Assembly (NCBI GenBank): GCA_024345305.1
Contig: BRON01000001.1
Coordinates: 1,364,001 to 1,428,000 of the forward strand
Direction: 5' to 3'
Source: Mrakia gelida
Taxonomy: Eukaryota; Basidiomycota; Tremellomycetes; Cystofilobasidiales; Mrakiaceae
Length of the DNA stretch: 64,000 nucleotides
In this document: in pieces, positions 12,201 through 22,407 of the stretch
Numbering within the stretch: position 1 is the stretch's first letter
Layout of the letters: every line of letters begins with the position of its first letter
Translations under genes and position numbers: made by a program
The notes under the pieces: generated by a model
Database searches by the model: none
What the model was told of the DNA's origin: nothing
What the model saw: only the letters and a program-made list of their open reading frames with translations

Positions 12201-12530
12201 CTCCCTCGTTTGTTACGGCCTCGTTTCGTTCGATTCGGCTTCGACGACGAGCTGACCTTTCTCTTCGCCTCCCCTTCCCCTTCAGATCGAAGCCGGGGCC
12301 GAGATGGCTGCTGAGGACGACGAGGCCGACGATGATGATGCCGGCTCCATCGAGGACGATTCTGACGAGGAGGACGGGTCGAACGAGGTGAGTTTGGCTT
12401 TCGTCTTCGTCGCTTTCTTTCGCTCGACGCGTCCCTTCACGCTTCGATGAACTAACAAGCTTTCGATCCCATTCAATCTGCATCACTCCCTTTAAAGGCG
12501 CCCGCTCAGAAGAAGGCTCGAATCAACTGA
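9206..12530 (+). CDS. Unrecognised protein with an internal tandem exon-block duplication
   Basis: About sixteen exons can be followed to the TGA at 12528-12530. The N-terminus is helical, followed by a long Ser/Pro/Thr/Lys low-complexity region. Two copies of a domain of about 119 residues come next: exons 10718-10737 plus 10819-11155, and exons 11755-11774 plus 11859-12195. Both share TLFPPSFL and a Trp eight residues before it. An acidic segment (12285-12389, Asp/Glu run) and a short basic end (KKARIN) follow, suggesting a nuclear protein (inference). The two repeats are separated by another Ser/Lys-rich linker. Near the 5' end the reading frame must shift by one base between about 9330 and 9400 to join the clearly coding DKWRNKAIAGKLSEIQ segment. 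I do not recognise the family. Confidence 0.7.
10595..12195 (+). repeat. Tandem duplicated exon block inside the 9.2-12.5 kb gene
   Basis: Copy 1 is exons 10595-10644, 10718-10737 (20 nt) and 10819-11155 (337 nt). Copy 2 is exons 11618-11673, 11755-11774 (20 nt) and 11859-12195 (337 nt). Intron phases match at each junction. The proteins align without gaps through the 337-nt exons, sharing for example W-R-x3-TLFPPSFL, while the introns differ. Confidence 0.85.
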
Positions 12531-12965
12531 ACGGAGGTCGTCGTCGCGTCGTCGCTGGGAGTTTGCCTTTCTACCCTTTGTTCGTTCTCTCTTTCTTCTT
12601 CTTCTACTTCGTCTTTCTTCACGACCCGCTCTACACCCACTATGCTTTCATCTCATCTCCTTCACCATCTCGTACCGCTTCGACTAGCTTTCCCTCTCCC
12701 TCCCTCCGCTCCCTTGATCATCTCGCTCGATTCGTTTCTCTCGTCGCTTTTTCTCAACTATACTCAGCCCTGGTTCTGTCCACGCCCTCTTATCGAAAGG
12801 CTCGCGTCTTTGCCGGAAGAGCCGAATCGATGTCAACGTGCTCTGTCCTTGATATGACTCGATCGCGACGCGTCGGTTCCTTTGGGGAGGAAGATCGGAG
12901 AAGCTCATTGACATATGTTCGTCACTCGATCCTATCGTTCTCTAATCACGACGAGACTCGTCCTC
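12531..12965. other. Convergent 3' intergenic region
   Basis: A pyrimidine-rich stretch (12560-12780) with T/C runs follows the stop of the plus-strand gene. A GACGCGTC lies at 12867-12874. It presumably holds two 3' UTRs; no gene seen. Confidence 0.5.
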
Positions 12966-14493
12966 CTAGAGCTCGAACTTCTGCCCCACCAAGTCCTCGC
13001 TAATCGCCCACAACCTCTCCGCCTTCCTCTCGCCTCGAACAAAGTCTGCTGCCTTTCCGACTTGGTTGTGGATGATGTAGGGAGCGTTGATCGGGTCATC
13101 GTCTTTGAAGAGAGTCGAGGAGGGAGCGAAGGCGGCGGTAAGGAAGCTGAAAGCGACGAAAGGGAGGGAGGTGAGCGGGGAAGACGCGTCGAGCTTTCGA
13201 GAAAGATAACTCACGTCGCAGCTCCTTGAGAAGGCGTCTTCCAGAACCAGTCCTCGTGATTGAGAGTTCCATCCTCGTGGATAAAGTCTGCGCACGAGGA
13301 AGCAAGCGATTGAGAAGCGCGTGAGTCTTCGAACGAAAGGAAGAACGAGGGCCGAAACGAAGGGAACTTACTCGCAGCGCGTTTGTCCTCGTAGGAGAGA
13401 TGCTCAGCGATTCCAGTCCAGATAGCTTCGAGATAAGGGAGATTTAGTACCATTTTCACGATGGAGACGAAGCAAGAAAGCTCTCTTACTTCCAGGCTCG
13501 AGCGTGGACGCCTCCCAACCCCTTTTCCTCAACTCGCTCGCGTAAAGGACGTTAGCAGCCTTGCTCTGGAAGTAGGCGTCCCATTGATCGTACTCTCCTG
13601 TCTTGGAGCTGATAACGATGTTGTCGAGATTGATTCCGTAGCCGTTGAAATGGTGGCCATCGGAAGAGACGACAACGATTCGAGGCGGAGGAGAGGAGTC
13701 CTTCGAGAGGTTGAGGAGAAGGAGGTTGGTGAGGAGGAAGGGACCGAGGTGGTTGATGATAAACTGGGATTCTTGGAGGGAAATCTGAGAGTAGGGAACT
13801 GAGGGAGAGAACAGAAACGAGAGCGAGAGTCAGATCCGCGTACGACGCGACGCGTCGAACCCCATGCCGAGAGTCGAACAAAGAAACCTACCCGCCATGA
13901 TCCCCGCCGAGTTGATAACGACCTGTCAAAGCGGAAGTTCAGCCCTATCAACCTCGCATGACATCTTCGAGCCTTTGATCGAGCACATGCACTCACATCA
14001 ACCTTCTTTTCAAGCGAGTTGACCTCTGCAGCGACTCGTCTCACCGCCTCGAGATCCCCGAGATCCAGTCCAGCGACGATTCTGATGCTCGCATCGGGAG
14101 TTCCTTCGAGGATCTTCGACTTCGTGTTCTGAAGACTGGATTTAGAAGGGAAAGCATCGAGTCAGAACCTCGGAGACGAAGGAAAAGCCTCGGAGGGTTG
14201 AGGTCGTCCGTCTTGACCCACTCGACCTCCTTTCGTCCCACGAGAATGAGGAGTTTCGGATGATGGACGGCGATGATTCGAGCAGCCTCAGAGGTGATAC
14301 TACCCCAAGTCGTCCCTGTGATGAGGACTGGGGGCGGGGAGGAAGCATGGGGATCAGCATGGGAGAAGGGCGAGAAGTGGAGGGAGGGAGGAAAGAGTTC
14401 GAGCTCACCAACTCTCCCTTCGATCTGAGAGGAGAACTCGCTCGCTACCTCCTCTCCAGTGGTGTTCTTGTCGAAGGTGGATGGAATAGACAT
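12966..14493 (-). CDS. Short-chain dehydrogenase/reductase (SDR), retinol dehydrogenase/WWOX-like
   Basis: This is an NAD(P)-dependent oxidoreductase with a Rossmann fold. Visible motifs in order are a cofactor-binding VLITGTTWGSITSEAAR (a variant of TGxxxGxG), the LDLGDLEAV acidic pair at the adenine pocket, VVINSAGIMA (NNAG variant), FIINHLGPFLLTNLLL, IVVVSSDGH with the catalytic Ser, and YFQSKAANVLYASEL with the catalytic Tyr-x3-Lys. The last exon ends LVGQKFEL. At least six introns occur; those near 13183 and 13849 contain GACGCGTC. The Gly-rich loop is atypical (the second Gly is followed by Ser), so cofactor preference cannot be told. The substrate is unknown; family members act on lipophilic alcohols or ketones. 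Confidence 0.85.
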
Positions 14494-14761
14494 AGAGGCT
14501 CGGAAGACGTTTCAGAAAGCGTTGGTTGGGGTGGTGGTTGGTTGGGAGGAAGGATGTGGCGAGGAGATGGAGGAAAAAGGGCGGCTTGACCTCCACCTCC
14601 CGGCCTCCCTCTCCTCCGTCCTCCCTCGTTCTTGCTTTCTTTATTGCTGGAAAACTTTTCACTGCGGAAAAATCAATGGCTGGATTATTACAGCGGTAGT
14701 GTAGAACAAAAAAGGAACACAAAAGATTCAAGATCGCGACGCGTCTTCAACACGTCTCGCT

Positions 14762-16040
14762 TCAAAGAAACTCCTCGACTCTCGCAGGCTTCCACTCAGG
14801 GAATGATCCGTTCGACAGCTCCTCCCTCGTCTTCGCGACCGCTCCATTCCCCTTGTCCCACTCAACCCTCAACCACTCAGCAAAATCTCCCTCCTTGTAC
14901 TTCTTGAGCGCTTCCTCTCGAGTTTCGTGAACGACGGTGAGCGAAGGGCTCTTGGCTTGGAGAGCAGCGGCGAGAGCGAGGTAGTTGGTTCGGCAGCCTT
15001 CGATGAGGAAGACAGAGTTGGCGAGTTGAGAGGGAGGGAGGTCTGGGGTGGGGTCGAAGAGAGAGGAGGAGAACGAGGGTCAGTCGAGCGAAAAGGAGAA
15101 AGTGGAACGAGACGCGACGAGGCGACGGAAAACGAACGAGTAAGAACGTGAGCGAGGAAGGAGGAGACGTCTGCTCGAGCGGTGAAAGAGATGTCGGCCG
15201 TTCCGTCTCCGGTGATGAGGATCTGATCGTCTTTGACTCTTTGAAGGGAAAGAAAAAGTGAAACGAGAGACGCGTCGACGTGAGAGTCAGCTTTCGCGTT
15301 CGAACGCGTTTGGAGGGGAAAGAAAGGACGATGTACTCACGACATGAAGGTCTTGATGAAGTCTGCGTAGGGACCGTTGAAGAACATCGCTGAGGGAAGA
15401 CCGATCTCCTTCAGAGTCCCTTGGAACAGCATCTTCCTCGCGAGAGGATGGTCAGACGAGACGCCTCGCGTGTCGTTCCCGAACTCGCTGCTCCGACAAA
15501 ACCGAGGAGGTCAAGACAACAACGAGGATTAGTCTACACTCGATATCATTGTTCATGAGACCGGGCAATACGAAGAGAAACTCACGAAGGAACGAAGAGC
15601 TTCACTCCCGCGAGCTTCGCTGCCGTCGCGAGAGCAGGTTGGGACATGAGACCTGGTCCTCCCAGCGTCGAAACGACGACCTCGACCCCTTTGAGAACCT
15701 CAGCGAGAGATGCAGGAGAGTCGTAGTCCGCCTCTTCGACGGAGACTCCCAAAGCAGCGACCTCTTGGGAAGCGGGAGTGTTGATCTTCGAGGAAGAGAG
15801 ACAAAACGCATCATCAACCAACTCAAGCTCAGCTATAGTTTTTCTGCAGCTTCCCCTCGGGTTGGGTCATCTCACTCAGAGAAGAAAGGTGAAAATCACC
15901 GCTGAACCTCTGGCGAGAACCTTGACGCTGATTCCAGGTTGAGCGATGAGAGCTCGAGCGACGAAACCGGCGAGCGACGCAGAGAAGGCTCCTCCGGGCG
16001 TCAAGCCTCCTGCGACGGCGAAGGATTTGTAGGTCGACAT
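14762..16040 (-). CDS. NmrA-like/isoflavone-reductase-like NAD(P)-binding protein
   Basis: The protein starts MSTYKSFAVAGG and runs into a modified glycine loop (GGLTPGGAFSASLAGF), then KVLAR for the second strand. These are followed by VEVVVSTLGGPGLMSQ and AGVKLFVPSEFGNDT, typical of the atypical SDR/NmrA family (PF05368/PF13460). A HPLARK segment and ILITGDGTADISFTARADV match the family's downstream region. The C-terminus is SFPEWKPARVEEFL. The family includes redox sensors and ene/isoflavone reductases; the Tyr-x3-Lys pair is not used. At least five introns, one with GACGCGTC at 15269-15276. Head-to-tail with the SDR downstream (268 bp apart), perhaps only by chance. Confidence 0.8.
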
Positions 16041-16829
16041 TTCGAGTTTGGAGAGAGACGAGGATGTAGGTTTTGCTTGAGATGGCGGTTGAGGAGAGAG
16101 CGAGCTTTGAGGAGAGGAGGGAGGGAGAGGGAGGGACGAGCGAGCTGACGTCCCTTTCCCACGCGCGCGAGGAGAGCCACCTCACCTCCTCGTCGCTGAA
16201 GGAACGCGACGTCGTCGGTGTGAATGAGAAAACCTCCGGTGAGGGCTGGTGAGGGAGCAAGGGAGCTTTTCTTCGACCTCAGCAGTTTTAAGCGACCAAC
16301 GGGGAACGGGGTCAGCGGCCACGGACGAGACGTGCGAGCTCTCTTTGATCGAGAAGGGAGGGAACCCTCTCGATCTGTTTCGGCTCGCGCCCGCAACAGA
16401 GCAACTTTTCGCGAAGGGGACGAGGGATTGGAGAAGAGGAGAGGCCATCGATATGATGTATGCGTTGGTTGGTATCCTAGAGCTAACAAATACAGGATTC
16501 ACTAAGGAAACAAACAGAAAGGGAGAAGGGAAAGAAGCAGCAGCAGAGAGAAGGGGAGGGGGGGACAAAACGAACGAGAGAAGACGAAAGCAAGAGGGAC
16601 GAAAGCAAAGGGATGAGGATAGAGAGATAGAGGTGGGTGGGGGGCGGGACGAAGAGAGAACATATAGAGAGGAGAGGATGATAGAAAAGAGAGTCTATGT
16701 TACTAGTTGCGAACGCGAACGAATCCAGCACCGACCTACTCCTCTTCGCCTGTTCCTCAACTACGAAGCAAGAGCAGCCCGACGACCTTTTGGTGTGCCC
16801 TCTCCTTCACTGTTCTTCGTCCCACCTCC
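16041..16829. promoter_or_regulatory. Intergenic: NmrA-like promoter and cyclin 3' end
   Basis: About 790 bp. From roughly 16500 to 16690 the plus strand is almost purely A/G (the minus strand is C/T), a long polypurine-polypyrimidine tract. No gene was supported on either strand. Confidence 0.5.
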
Positions 16830-18165
16830 TCATTCATCGTCAACTCCAGCTACACGAACGGTCCCGGCGAAATCGTCGCCAGGGACCTTCGAGTTGACCG
16901 AATCCGTCGAGGGACCTCCAGCGAGAGCCTGCGGCGGGGTTTCGCAGGTCGAGGGCGACGAATTCGAGGAGGAGGGTGTAGAGGAGGGAGTAGAAGAGAG
17001 GGAGGAGATGTGGGAGGAGGGTGGGGAGGAGGGAGGAGATGGGTAGGACGCGGCAGCTTCGTAGGTCGAGGGAGGTTGGTTGAACTGAGTTTGCTGCTGC
17101 TGGTGGTGGGAGTTGTTGGAGTAGAAGTGGTTGGAGGAGGTGGAGGGAAGGGAAGCATGGGAGAATCGAGTAGCGAGCTCGTCCTGTGATGAGAGAGGAA
17201 GGGCAAGGAAGAAGGAAAGGAGAGTGAGTTCCGAGTTGTTTGGTGGGTCGTCTTCGCGTCGAAACTTTGACCCTGGCCGTAGAGACACTCACATCAAGGT
17301 CCTGAAGCTGTTCAAGAGAGCAGTCGATATGCCACTCGAGGTAACCCAACATCTCTCGCTCCTAGAAACGAGGGCGCGCAAGAAAGAAGGGAGCAAAAAG
17401 GAGGGTGAGATCTTCCGCAAACGAGGAATGACGGGTCGTCCGAGAGGACGGAAGGAAGGAGAAGGAAGGAAGGAGGTCGGCTCACCATTTGGTTGATCTC
17501 CTTGAGAGGGAACATGGACTGAGCGACCACACACCAGCTCTTGTTGGAGTAGGTATCGTCGCAGAGGTTCTTTGAAGCCATCATGAAAGCGGCGATAAAG
17601 CTGAAGAAGAAAAGACCGATCGGATCGAACAAGAGGGATCGTCAGTTTCGTTTCCCCTTCGAGCGCCCTTGTTTCGGTTGCAGCAGGAAGAGAAAGTTTT
17701 ACTCACAGACGATGTCCTGAAGAGCCTTTAGCCTGCGGGTATCTAGCTTTCAACCTCGCGAGGAGGAGGAGAGCAGCCGTGGTGACTGAGGGAGGGAGCT
17801 GGGTTCGGTAGAGCGCGTAGGCGACAAAGTTTGCTAGAGGAGGTCGAACCGAGGTGGACATGGACGGAGGAGGGAGATTGGGACATGAGAAGAGGTGGGT
17901 GATCTAGAGGAAGAGGAAGAGAACAAGAGAGAGAGAGAAAAGGAGTCAGCAAAGGAAGGAGAGCGAGCGGGTCGATTTCGAATGAGGCTGAGCGGAAGGA
18001 AGGGAGGAGGGGATGAGTTCGTCCTCCTGCTCCCTCCCTTCCCTCCCTTCCCGAGACTCAATCGGAGGCACGGAAACAAGTGCTACTCACGTATCGAGCT
18101 GCTGTGGTAGCAGTAGCCTCATGTCCGTAGAATCGGGTGGAGGTATCAGAGGAGGAGGAAGACAT
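16830..18165 (-). CDS. PCL/PHO80-like cyclin
   Basis: The protein begins MSSSSSDTSTRFYGHEA. After the first intron comes a cyclin box: ANFVAYALYRTQLPPSV, then AALLLLARLKARYP, GSSGHRLFIAAFMMASKNL, CDDTYSNKSWCVVAQSMFPL and INQMEREMLGYLEWHIDCS. The spacing fits the PHO80/PCL1-2 cyclin family, which activates the Pho85-type CDK and functions in G1 progression, morphogenesis or nutrient signalling. A Ser/Pro/Gln-rich C-terminal tail of about 110 residues follows (many SP and SS pairs, candidate phosphodegron). Four or five introns. The 2 kb upstream region carries several ACGCGT (MluI cell-cycle box-like) sites, which would suit a G1/S gene, but the same motif is common across the window. Confidence 0.85.
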
Positions 18166-20237
18166 GGCGGTTGGGAGGAGAGGAGGGAGAGCGAGGGGAG
18201 TGTTGTCCTTGGGGAGCGAGAGGGGAAGAGGTCGCGCGAGAGAGAGGGGAGAGCGAAAACCTGTGAAGAGGGGGGGTGTAGAGAGAGGGTCGAAGGAGTC
18301 GAAGAGGAGGTGGTGGTGGTTTGGTGCTTGTTCTAGTTGGGGGGAAGGAAAGGAGAGACAAGGCGAAGGTCGAAAAGAGAAACTCTCAGGCCGCGACGGA
18401 CGAGGGTTTCCGTTTGGACGGCTGGCTGGATCGATCTCTGAAACCTGATTTTTCGCCGCCCGATTTTCGGAAGGTCAGTCATAGAATACCGTCAGCCGAC
18501 GAGAACTCAGCTCGCGCGAGAGCTGAGAAAACCTGCCTGAACGGACGGGAGAAACGCGTCAAAGACTTGCTGACTCGTCCAAACCGACTGCGAAGCCGAG
18601 GGACCCAGCAGCAACGTCCAATTCCTCCCGCTCTCTCTGTAAGCGAATTTCGAAGCAAGCGTAGAGAGTCGGACAAGGCGAATGAAACGAGTGAGAAAAC
18701 TCTGTCTTGACCGACTTCCAAGGAAAGACGAGGGAAGGAAGGAGGAAGAAGAGAGGGCCTGGACGAGAAGGTAAGACCTCGCCGCCTTGAACTCTCCATC
18801 GATTTCTTGGAATCTCGGCCTATTGCAGCTGGAATCGAGACAGCACGTTTTTATAGTTCCCCCCACCAAATCACTGAACTGTTTGGTTAAGTGCTCACCT
18901 TGATTGGCTTCATGAAAGGTCGATGCAGAGAAGCTTTCGTAGAGGTGAGACGCGTCGTCGTCTCGTTCCTCTTTGGGTCGAGTGCTTCTTCGCACAAGAA
19001 TTCCTCTTAGCAGTCTTCCCCCCTCCGTCGGCTCCCGGGTTGACGAGCTGTGTTTTCTCTTCTCGCTCGCTCAGTTCTATTGAGGGAAGAGCAGCCAAGG
19101 GACTCCAGCGGGAAAAAGGTCGTCGTCCTGTCTTCTTCGATGCTCGGCCTCACTCAAACGTGTTGACGAACAGGTACGTGGTATCCCTTGGTAGTCCGCT
19201 TCGGGTGCATGCGGGGAGGTACTCAGTCCCCCAAAGCTTCCTCGAGTCGATTTCAGGCGAAACTCATCAAGTTGATGAAGACGCGTCGAGCTTCGTCGAG
19301 CTTCAACGTCAACCTTCGAGTGTTCGGGGTCTCACACAGTCTCTCTATCGCTTTCGCTCTACCGACCGCCATCCATAGTTTTGCTTCTGAACTGGCTCCC
19401 TCGAGGTCTCGGAGGTCAGAAAATTTGACTACCAAGTCGGCCTTTCGGTTCGCATCGATTCACCGCTCGCTCGACGGTCTCGGCTCTTTCCCTCTCGTCT
19501 CTTTTCCTCCTCCTGACCTCCCCAAAAGTAGGTCAAGCATTCTGACTCTACTACAAATCCGCGACGGCCGTGGTTTCACTAGCTCTGCTCGGTGCAGACA
19601 CAAGTCCCTTCGATCTTGCCATCGACGACGCGTCGTCCGACTCCCAGTTTTTATAACTCCTTTCGGTTCCTCTCGACCGTCGAGCTAAGAGAGAGAGCAT
19701 AAAAGCCGACCCGTCTTCTTCCGAAACCATTAAACGAAACGGACGACGGATCCGTGATTCGAGGAAGGTTGGTTCGCACAAGCAGCGATCAGCGCTCAGC
19801 CCTCCCTCGCTCTTCTTCGTCCCGTTCCCGTCCTCTTTCCCTTTCAAGGACACCAGAAGAAAAGCGCGGGAGGTCAGACCGCTCTTGGGAAGTTCAGCCA
19901 GCTCTTCTCTCTAGGTGGTGGTATGGAGCGAGTGCGACGGAGAGCGAGGCAACGAGGGAGGAAGAGCGAAAGAACGGGTTCCCAGCGATCAGCTCGAAAG
20001 GATTCGACGATCGTCAGTCTTCCCGCTCGTGCGAGCGTTTTCTTCCTTCCCGTAAGGGACGAGGTGCTCCTTCGAGCGAAAGTAGAGAAGAGAACCGAGA
20101 GTGAAGAGCCGAAGGAACGCGAGCACGTAGTTAGATCCCATGAAGAGGTTACAGAGGGCAGCGAAACAAAGAGATGACCGAAGCGAGGGACGAACGAGAG
20201 CGAGCGAGGCAGCACCGACTTCTCTCTCGTCCCTGCC
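18166..20237. promoter_or_regulatory. Large gene-free region upstream of the cyclin
   Basis: About 2.07 kb with no supported coding exon: the longest gap in the window. It should contain the cyclin 5' UTR (C/T-rich on the minus strand next to 18166) and promoter, and the dioxygenase 3' UTR. GACGCGTC occurs at 18949-18956, 19280-19287 and 19627-19634, and ACGCGT at 18554-18559. A long noncoding RNA or missed rapidly evolving gene cannot be excluded. Confidence 0.5.
18949..19634. repeat. Cluster of GACGCGTC palindromes in intergenic DNA
   Basis: Exact copies at 18949-18956, 19280-19287 and 19627-19634 (plus ACGCGT at 18554). The octamer contains the MluI cell-cycle box ACGCGT bound by MBF in yeasts. 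Because the same octamer is spread through introns across the window, a promoter role here is uncertain. Confidence 0.6.
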
Positions 20238-22002
20238 TCAAGGAAGACCTGCTCGCCAGGTCGCTCCGACCTCTGTGAGATCCCGAGAAAGGAGGAGCAT
20301 GTCAGTAAAGGGCAGAAGGGTGTGAAGAAGGGGGGAGATCTCGCTCACCGTTCAAACCCCAAGCCTCCGTCGAGTCGTCGTGAACTGTCGTTCGTCGCAT
20401 GTCCCTTCGATGCTTCCCCTCGAATGCACCACTGAAAGAGCGCGGAAAGGAGAGGAGGAAAAGGGAGGTCAGCTGAGACGCTTCGTCGCTGGGAAACGAG
20501 AGGAAAGCGAAAAGTGCGACGACTCACGGAACAGCTCGATGAAGAACGGCAGTGTTGTCCCACATGACCTAGTAGCGCGACGGTAAAAGTCGAGCGTCAG
20601 CTCCTAGAGTGGAAGGAAACGCACGGAGAAGGTCGTGAACGAACCATGTCTCCAGGAGAATGATACGACGCAGAGTAGACGTATTTCGGTTGAGAAACGT
20701 GAGCGAGGAGCTCAGCGATGAGAGTTTGAGCTTCGTCCAAAGGCAGACCGTCGATCGAGTAGGCGTGAGTGGCGATGTAGAGGTTCTGCAAAGAGAGGAA
20801 AAGCAAAGACGTCAGCGAGAGCCAGAAGAGAGACGCGTCGTCGACTCGATTCGAGCGATGGAAAGGGCAGCTCACCGTCCTTCCTGTTGGCTCGTGAACT
20901 TGAACGAGCTTGTGCTTGGAGAATGTTCCGTTCGCGGGGTCGTACTGTCGAGTAGAAGAGAGGAGGGGAGGTCAGAAAGAACAATAGAGGGAGATTGAAA
21001 AGACGAGCGACGAGTCGAAGTCACCTTTGGATCAGCAAGGAAAGGATGACCAGGTGCAGCTTTCCTCCTCGACTGTAGGATCGAGTGGTTGACGACATAG
21101 TCCTTGATCCTCTCCTTCATCTCTGGAGAGAGATCAGCATAAGCAGTTCGGCTGTCGGCGAACTACAAAGTTGAGAAGCGAAAGAAGTCAATCTCAAGAC
21201 GCGTTCGTTTCTGAGTCTTCCTCGACGAAGAAAGTCGGACTCACCTCTGTATTTCCTCCCGTACCGGGTGGGGGGAGCTCATGAGCCAGTAGGAGAGACT
21301 ACAAGAGCGAGCAGAAGGGCGAGGTCAGCGAGTAGCTCGCGGGCGAGAAGCCGCGTCGCAAAAACTCACCAGTCCAGCCCTTCTAGGATTGAAACTCGAG
21401 TCGACATGGAAGAGCGAGTTCCCGAGTCCGAAGATGTACCTCGTACTCTCCTTCGAAACGATATCTCCGTTCTCATCGATGTTGCTGACGTCGAACAGTC
21501 TGTTTGAACGACGAGGAAAATCGAAGTCAGCCTCGTTTCGTCTCGCCGCATTGTCCCTCCTTCCCTCCAAAAGCATCTTTCCAGACAAAGAAAAGTCTGC
21601 TCGGCACTCACTCGTCAAAAGGAGCCAACCTGTTGACCCTCCCAGCCATCGTGTAGGGCGTGACGTCGTCGAGAGGGCCAAGTTGGTGTGAGAACGCAAC
21701 GTGAGTCGCATCCGTCAAGCCTGTTTGGCGGAAGATGAGGACTCCGTACTACCACGCAACCAAAACAAAAGGAAGGAAGAGTTCGAGTCAGCCTCGAAGA
21801 AGGAGGAGGAAATAAAGAAGAGAGGGAGAGAAGAAGGAAAGAGGCGTTCGCTCGTTCGGCTCGAGCTTCGTTTCGTCGAACTCACCTTCCTAATCCCATC
21901 CTTGATCGTCTTGAGATCCTCCTCGTTCACAGGTTTCGAGAAATCAACTCCCTTGCATTCTGCAACGAAGGTGTCGTGGAGGGGGGTGAAGGTGACGGTC
22001 AT
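20238..22002 (-). CDS. TauD/TfdA-family alpha-ketoglutarate-dependent dioxygenase
   Basis: A non-heme Fe(II)/2-oxoglutarate dioxygenase of the taurine/2,4-D dioxygenase family. MTVTFTPLHDTFVAECKGVD starts the jelly-roll. The facial triad is visible as LFHVDSSFNP (His-x-Asp) and MWDNTAVLHRAV (distal His). The 2-oxoglutarate-binding Arg lies in the next segment (HRRDMRRTTVHDD). The last exon encodes EVGATWRAGLP and stops at 20238. Around eight introns, one with GACGCGTC at 20832-20839. I used ATG 22002, the start matching the family. A PPPTKPQLGWTRQ extension reads in frame just upstream, and an alternative ATG at 22132 (MGRFVYAPAK, then an intron) may supply the true N-terminus. Substrate unknown; fungal members include sulfonate and alpha-keto-acid oxygenases. 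Confidence 0.85.
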
Positions 22003-22407
22003 TTGGCGAGTCCAGCCGAGTTGAGGTTTGGTGGGAGGTGGTGGTGGTTCGAGGAAGACTCAGAACGAACAAAAAGAACTGAGGAAAAGCGTCGAGCTTT
22101 ACCTTGGCCGGAGCATAGACGAAGCGGCCCATGCTCGCTGGCCAGGTCAGCTGCAGAAGGAGGAGAACGAGTTCGATTTACACTGGCCGGCAAGACGGCA
22201 AAGGGACGGCTAAGGCGGGCGAGAAGGGATAAAAGAAGGTCATTAAAGAGAAGCTGGGTCGTGCGAAGGGAGCTGTGTGTAAGTAGTGTAGCTCTGGATC
22301 TGGGTCGTGAAAGGGTAGGCACAGAGAAAAGAAGGGGAAGAGACGAGAGCGAGAGAAGTACGGACGAGCGAGAACCAACGACGACGCGTCGCCGGCGTTT
22401 ATTGAAT
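22003..22407. promoter_or_regulatory. Dioxygenase promoter/5' leader and MFS 3' end
   Basis: This holds a probable upstream exon or 5' UTR intron of the dioxygenase (CTGACCTGGCCAG acceptor context near 22140 on the minus strand) and the MFS 3' UTR. GACGCGTC lies at 22383-22390. Confidence 0.4.

Noticed and set aside
18923..19378. 151-codon plus-strand ORF in the gene-free region
   Set aside because: No recognisable motif, mixed codon choice, and no splice context or upstream leader. Open frames of this size are frequent here by composition.
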